This document shows, piece by piece, positions 5,865 to 8,768 of a DNA stretch of 8,768 nucleotides. Both the position numbers and the translations under genes were made by a program. Source of the DNA: an uncultured Lachnospiraceae bacterium (GTDB lineage Bacteria; Bacillota; Clostridia; Lachnospirales; Lachnospiraceae); the NCBI GenBank assembly GCA_945834545.1, contig CAMAHO010000090.1, positions 1 to 8,768 of the forward strand, written 5' to 3'. Each line of letters starts with the position of its first letter. The stretch's first letter is position 1. Below the pieces are notes generated by a model that was not told where the DNA came from, ran no database searches, and saw nothing but the letters and a program-made list of their open reading frames with translations.

Positions 5865-7124
5865 ATGAGACAGCTTAGTGAGACAAAAGGACATAGGATA
5901 AAAGTTAGTGTGCTTTGTGTTTTGCTGGCTGTTTCTTTTGTGCCCGGGTTTTCCAAACCGGCAGGTGCCACGACAATCGCTGAGCTGCAACAGCAGATTG
6001 AGGAACAGCAAAATAAAATCAATTCCATTCAGGATAAAATCGGAGATTTGTCGGATCAGATGGCCTTACTGGAAGAGCAGATAGACGATTTAAACTCTGA
6101 AATCCTAAATACTATGACCAGTATTTCCTTAAAAGAGGAAGCCATTGAGGAGAAGATTGAGCAGATTGGTGTGACGGAAACCAATATTCAAATAAAGAGT
6201 GCTGAGATAGATAAGACGCAGGGAGAGTACGACCAGGCGGTAGAAGACGAAGAGTATCAGTATCAGTGCATGGTGACCAGAACCAGGCTGATGTACGAAA
6301 AGGGCAGCTTTGGCTTGGTTGACAGCTTTATGAATCAGCAGGGTCTGGGGGATTTCCTAAACCGTATGGACTATATGGAATCCATCTACCAATATGATTA
6401 CAAGAAACAGCAGGAGCTAAAGGATACCAGAGAAAAAATAAAAGCTCTGTGGGATAAGCTGGAACAGGAAAAAAAGGATTTAGAAACCGAAAAAGAGCAA
6501 TTGATTCAGATTAAAACCAGTTTAGAACAGGATAAGCTTGCCTTGCAGACCCAGAAAACAGAGCTGGATGCCTCTCTTAAGGAGCTGGAGAAACAGTCCA
6601 GCAGCTATTCTGCCCAGATTGCCAAGTGGAAACAAGAAGCCAGCGTGGCTACAAAGCTATTAAAACAGGAGCAAAGAGAGCTGAAAAACCTGCAGGATGC
6701 GGAAAACAGAAGGAACCAGGCGGCCAACCAGACCTATTCTACAACCAGCTATACCGACATTATCAATGCTGCAAACGGTAGTGAATTGGGCAAGAAGATT
6801 GCGCAGTTCGCCTGTCAATATATCGGGAATCCTTATGTCTACGGGGGTACAAGCCTGACCAATGGAACGGATTGCTCCGGCTTTACCTACCGCGTCTACC
6901 AGAATTTTGGTTACACTCTGCCAAGAACCTCTACTGAGCAGAGAAGTAGTGGTAAGGGGGTAGAATATTCAGAGGCTCAGCCGGGTGATTTGATTTGTTA
7001 TTCCGGACATGTGGGAATCTACATCGGTGACGGCAAGATTGTTCATGCCAGCTCCTCCACCACCGGTATCATTGTAAGCAAGGCTACGTACCGAACCATC
7101 TTGGCAGTGAGAAGAATCATATGA
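5865..7124 (+). CDS. Secreted coiled-coil NlpC/P60 peptidoglycan endopeptidase (CwlO/PcsB-like)
   Basis: This 419-residue protein has a signal peptide ending near residue 35 (KPAGA, then TT). A long coiled coil spans about 37-285, interrupted near 136-180 by RTRLMYEKGSFGLVDSFMNQ and the DFLNRMDYMESI segment, as in CwlO/PcsB-type hydrolases. A short linker leads to a C-terminal NlpC/P60 cysteine peptidase domain (about 306-419). Its catalytic set is complete: C337 in TDCSGF, H382 in GHVGIYIG and H394 in IVHASS. These enzymes cut D-glutamyl-diamino-acid bonds in stem peptides. In characterised relatives the coiled coil is controlled by FtsEX, and the same is plausible here, although ftsEX is not in this window. 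A very good ribosome site (TAGGAGGAG, 5852-5860) precedes the ATG. It is the second gene of the operon with the lipoprotein foldase. Its stop codon lies inside the 5' arm of the compound palindrome at 7120-7291. Confidence 0.92.
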   Translation: MRQLSETKGHRIKVSVLCVLLAVSFVPGFSKPAGATTIAELQQQIEEQQNKINSIQDKIGDLSDQMALLEEQIDDLNSEILNTMTSISLKEEAIEEKIEQIGVTETNIQIKSAEIDKTQGEYDQAVEDEEYQYQCMVTRTRLMYEKGSFGLVDSFMNQQGLGDFLNRMDYMESIYQYDYKKQQELKDTREKIKALWDKLEQEKKDLETEKEQLIQIKTSLEQDKLALQTQKTELDASLKELEKQSSSYSAQIAKWKQEASVATKLLKQEQRELKNLQDAENRRNQAANQTYSTTSYTDIINAANGSELGKKIAQFACQYIGNPYVYGGTSLTNGTDCSGFTYRVYQNFGYTLPRTSTEQRSSGKGVEYSEAQPGDLICYSGHVGIYIGDGKIVHASSSTTGIIVSKATYRTILAVRRII

Positions 7125-7131
7125 TACCTAC

Positions 7132-7163
7132 GGATTGTTTCGCACTTCGTGCTCCCACAATCC
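7132..7163. repeat. Hairpin A of the compound element
   Basis: GGATTGT (7132-7138) pairs with ACAATCC (7157-7163). Inside it GCAC (7142-7145) pairs with GTGC (7149-7152) around a TTC loop. The interior loops are small and unpaired. Confidence 0.6.
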
Positions 7164-7165
7164 TA

Positions 7166-7218
7166 CAAAATATTCGCATATCGTGGGCCTATCGTCCCAC
7201 TTTTATGCTCATATTTTG
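7166..7218. repeat. Hairpin B of the compound element
   Basis: Three stacked stems form one long arm: CAAAATAT (7166-7173) with ATATTTTG (7211-7218), GCATA (7176-7180) with TATGC (7204-7208), and GTGGG (7183-7187) with CCCAC (7196-7200). Eighteen pairs in total are separated by symmetrical TC/TC and near-symmetrical TC/TTT internal loops. Confidence 0.65.
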
Positions 7219-7220
7219 GC

Positions 7221-7281
7221 GGGTCCCAAGGTCTATTACCCACTTATGAGCAAGCTCAAGTGGGTAAAGACCTTTTGACCC
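7221..7281. repeat. Hairpin C of the compound element (possible convergent terminator)
   Basis: GGGTC (7221-7225) pairs with GACCC (7277-7281), AAGGTCT (7228-7234) with AGACCTT (7268-7274), and TACCCACTT (7237-7245) with AAGTGGGTA (7258-7266). That gives 21 pairs broken by a CC/TT and an AT/A interior loop, with a 12-nt loop at the tip. It is the most stable structure in the window and ends 21 bases from the aroA stop, so it could stop transcription from both sides despite lacking a T-run. Confidence 0.65.
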
Positions 7282-7301
7282 TGGTATCATAGGATAGATT
7301 A

Positions 7302-8609
7302 TCACAGATACTTTGCAAGTGCAGTCTCCAGGGTTTCGAAATAGTCAGGAAAGGTTTTTTTACAGCAGGCAGGGTCGTGAATCTGAACACCCTGCGTGCG
7401 AAGACCCAGCAGAGAGAAGCCCATTGCCATGCGGTGGTCCTCGTAGGTCTCAATCAATGCGCCGTGAGGAGTGCCGGGATAGATGGTGATGGAATCCGGC
7501 GTCTCTGTGCAGGTAATACCGACTCGTCTTAATTCGTTTACAATTCCACTGATGCGGTCACTTTCCTGTAGTCGAATGTGACCGATGCCTCGAATGGTGG
7601 TGGGTGAAGTGGCGAAGGGTGCGATAGCACTAAGGGTAATAGCCTGGTCTGAGTAGGAGCTCATGTCTACGTCGATTCCGGGGAAGGTCCCGGAGGCAGG
7701 AGGCGTCAGGAGAATTCCTTCTGCAGTATCTTCCAAGGTACAGCCAAGTCTGGTCAATAGTTTTACAAAGTCCAAATCTCCCTGCAGGGAATTATCATGA
7801 ATCCCTTCTACTAAAACAGGTATCTGCAATAAAGGGCAGAGAGCATAGAAATAACAGGCAGCAGATACGTCCGGCTCGATGTCGTAGGTGCGTGCCTCAT
7901 AGTGACTGTCTGCAGGTAGGACAAAGGTTTTGTCTCCTTGTCTTTTTACAGAAACACCAAACTGTTCCATCATATTACAAGTCATTTCGATATAACTCAT
8001 TCCATGATTTCCCTCAACCTGGATGGTAAAATCCTTTGGAGAAAGGACAGCGGATATTAAAAGAGCACTTAAAAACTGGCTGCTGTTGTCGATGTTGACA
8101 CAGACGCTTTCCTTATGAATGCCGCTTGCGGTAAGGGTAAACGGAAAGAAACCTTCCTTTTCCTCAAAGGAAATTTCACACCCTAATTCCCGCAGACAGG
8201 TTAAGAGAGGGGCCATAGGCCTTTTTTTCATCTGTTCTGAGGAATCCATATGGTAGGTGCCTTTGGATAAACCAAGACATGCGGATAAAAACCGGGCAGC
8301 AGTGCCGGCACTGCCTACATAAACGGAGGTTTCCTCCTTTGGAATGGTTCCGCCATAGCCGGTGATTCTTATAGTTTTCTGCTCCTCATCTATTTCAGTA
8401 GGAAAGCCCAGGGTCTGGATGCACTTTTGAAAATAGACTGCGTCTTCGCTGAAAAGAACACCCTTGAGAAAGGACTCCCCTTGCGCCAGGGTGGCCAAGA
8501 GAAGGGCCCTGTTGGTAATGCTTTTTGAGCCGGGAACGCTTACCTTCAGGCAGGTTTTGGGGATGTGGGGAGATACTACCGGCACAGTATATATTTGTTC
8601 TTTTATCAT
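7302..8609 (-). CDS. aroA: 3-phosphoshikimate 1-carboxyvinyltransferase (EPSP synthase)
   Basis: AroA condenses shikimate-3-phosphate with phosphoenolpyruvate, the sixth step of the shikimate pathway to aromatic amino acids, in the cytoplasm. The 435 residues are full length. Visible motifs are VPGSKSITNRALLL (K29, S30 and R34, substrate phosphate binding), GSAGTAARFL (99-108, the PEP loop), NSSQFLSALL (175-184), YSDQAITLSAIA with likely catalytic D321, LQESDRI with E349, EDHRMAM (390-396), and KTFPDYFE with K418. All catalytic residues are present. In the PEP loop the position of E. coli Pro101 is Phe (F107), while the glycine equivalent to Gly96 is kept (G102). The start has GAGG (complement of 8616-8619) six bases upstream. 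It stands alone here, with no other aro gene in the window, and is convergent with the hydrolase gene. Confidence 0.96.
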   Translation of the reverse strand: MIKEQIYTVPVVSPHIPKTCLKVSVPGSKSITNRALLLATLAQGESFLKGVLFSEDAVYFQKCIQTLGFPTEIDEEQKTIRITGYGGTIPKEETSVYVGSAGTAARFLSACLGLSKGTYHMDSSEQMKKRPMAPLLTCLRELGCEISFEEKEGFFPFTLTASGIHKESVCVNIDNSSQFLSALLISAVLSPKDFTIQVEGNHGMSYIEMTCNMMEQFGVSVKRQGDKTFVLPADSHYEARTYDIEPDVSAACYFYALCPLLQIPVLVEGIHDNSLQGDLDFVKLLTRLGCTLEDTAEGILLTPPASGTFPGIDVDMSSYSDQAITLSAIAPFATSPTTIRGIGHIRLQESDRISGIVNELRRVGITCTETPDSITIYPGTPHGALIETYEDHRMAMGFSLLGLRTQGVQIHDPACCKKTFPDYFETLETALAKYL

Positions 8610-8638
8610 ATTTTACCTCACTTCTGGATTTCCAAGGT

Positions 8639-8667
8639 ATCATATCATAACAGCCTGTGATTCTCAA
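8639..8667 (-). promoter_or_regulatory. aroA promoter with extended -10
   Basis: On the minus strand TTGAGA (8662-8667) is followed after 17 bp by TATGAT (8639-8644), five of six to consensus, preceded by TGA as an extended -10. The start would fall near 8632, giving a leader of about 22 nt. The sequence around the -35 (CAATGCTTGnnAATC) is also found around the -35 of the cls promoter. Confidence 0.7.
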
Positions 8668-8682
8668 GCATTGGAAAGAATA

Positions 8683-8704
8683 ACTCCCATTTCGGATTTG
8701 TGTG
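8683..8704 (-). repeat. 22-nt motif, copy 2 (upstream of the aroA promoter)
   Basis: Read on the minus strand this is the second copy of the motif at 4638-4659, 21 of 22 bases identical, with the intact 16-mer AATCCGAAATGGGAGT. Here it ends 15 bp upstream of the -35 box, where an activator or an UP-like element could act, and the ACTCC partner that forms a hairpin in copy 1 is missing. The two copies therefore share primary sequence but not RNA structure. Confidence 0.7.
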
Positions 8705-8720
8705 CCTGCTACGGATTTGT
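8693..8720. repeat. 9-bp direct repeat upstream of aroA
   Basis: CGGATTTGT occurs at 8693-8701 and again at 8712-8720, 19 bp apart start to start, close to two helical turns. The first copy is part of the 22-nt motif. The remaining upstream stretch to the window end holds a short perfect dyad, ACCG/CGGT (8756-8759 and 8763-8766), and a possible GCG-rich hairpin around 8737-8750. No ORF with a credible start is seen there. The arrangement could be a tandem operator for aroA or part of a longer repeat cut by the window edge. Confidence 0.45.
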
Positions 8721-8768
8721 ATATTTGTATGCAGACGCGCTTTCGCTCTAATCGCACCGTAGCGGTAC

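Larger units (their letters stand above)
7120..7291. repeat. Compound multi-hairpin palindromic element
   Basis: A 9-bp inverted repeat, TATGATACC (7120-7128) and GGTATCATA (7283-7291), encloses three consecutive hairpins that fill nearly all the space between. Hairpin A is 7132-7163, B is 7166-7218 and C is 7221-7281; each is described separately. The layout resembles a four-way cloverleaf. The element fills the gap between the convergent nlpC and aroA genes and supplies the nlpC stop codon. It has no ORF, no obvious target-site duplication and no good T-tract. Candidate natures are a MITE-like or REP-like mobile repeat, or a structured RNA or bidirectional terminator. Copy number elsewhere in the genome cannot be judged from this window. 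Confidence 0.6.

Noticed and set aside
7120..8644. GGTATCATA shared between the end of the compound element (7283-7291) and the aroA -10 region (8636-8644) as a third repeat end
   Set aside because: The aroA copy is explained by the extended -10 TATGAT, and a 9-mer match in this length is not very unlikely by chance; no other homology flanks it.
8395..8757. 120-codon minus-strand frame overlapping the start of aroA
   Set aside because: Out of frame with aroA, spanning its promoter and the repeat-rich upstream region; composition is not protein-like.

Overview
The window looks like a chromosomal segment of an anaerobic Firmicute of the Clostridia, most likely a Lachnospiraceae (Clostridium cluster XIVa) member. 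The reasons are moderate GC, strong AGGAGG-type ribosome sites, sigma-A promoters of TTGnnn-17-TAnnnT form, a lipobox-bearing trigger-factor-like foldase, a CwlO/PcsB-style NlpC/P60 hydrolase, a DUF1934 protein, and an ispE-GntR pair joined by an ATGA overlap. No phage genes, transposases, CRISPR arrays, tRNAs or rRNAs are visible. Genus cannot be fixed from the sequence alone.

Layout. (1) 1-1646: a strong promoter whose -10 box lies between two TGTATACA palindromes drives ispE (isoprenoid precursor kinase) and an overlapping FadR/FCD-type GntR regulator. The palindromes have the form expected of a GntR operator, so autoregulation is likely. (2) 1721-2344: an abutting pair made of an unknown 80-residue protein and a DUF1934 (YwiB-like) protein. 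(3) 2399-2875, minus strand: an unknown single-pass membrane protein with a basic tail. It is divergent from (4) a two-HKD cardiolipin synthase at 3068-4528, each with its own promoter. (5) 4578-7124: a promoter, a roughly 130-nt leader with a strongly structured 5' end, then an exported FKBP/trigger-factor-like lipoprotein and a secreted coiled-coil NlpC/P60 peptidoglycan hydrolase 23 bp downstream. (6) 7120-7291: a compound palindromic element of three hairpins enclosed by a 9-bp inverted repeat, between two convergent genes. (7) 7302-8609, minus strand: aroA (EPSP synthase) with its own promoter and an upstream region rich in short repeats.

The cell-envelope theme is clear: an isoprenoid precursor kinase (undecaprenyl carrier supply), cardiolipin synthesis, an extracytoplasmic foldase and a wall hydrolase. 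aroA is a lone shikimate-pathway gene here.

The genes are mostly ordinary. The least explained material is non-coding: the structured leader at 4615-4681, a 22-nt motif (21/22 identical) shared between that leader and the region upstream of aroA, and the multi-hairpin element at 7120-7291. No new protein system such as a defence island, toxin or biosynthetic cluster could be supported.
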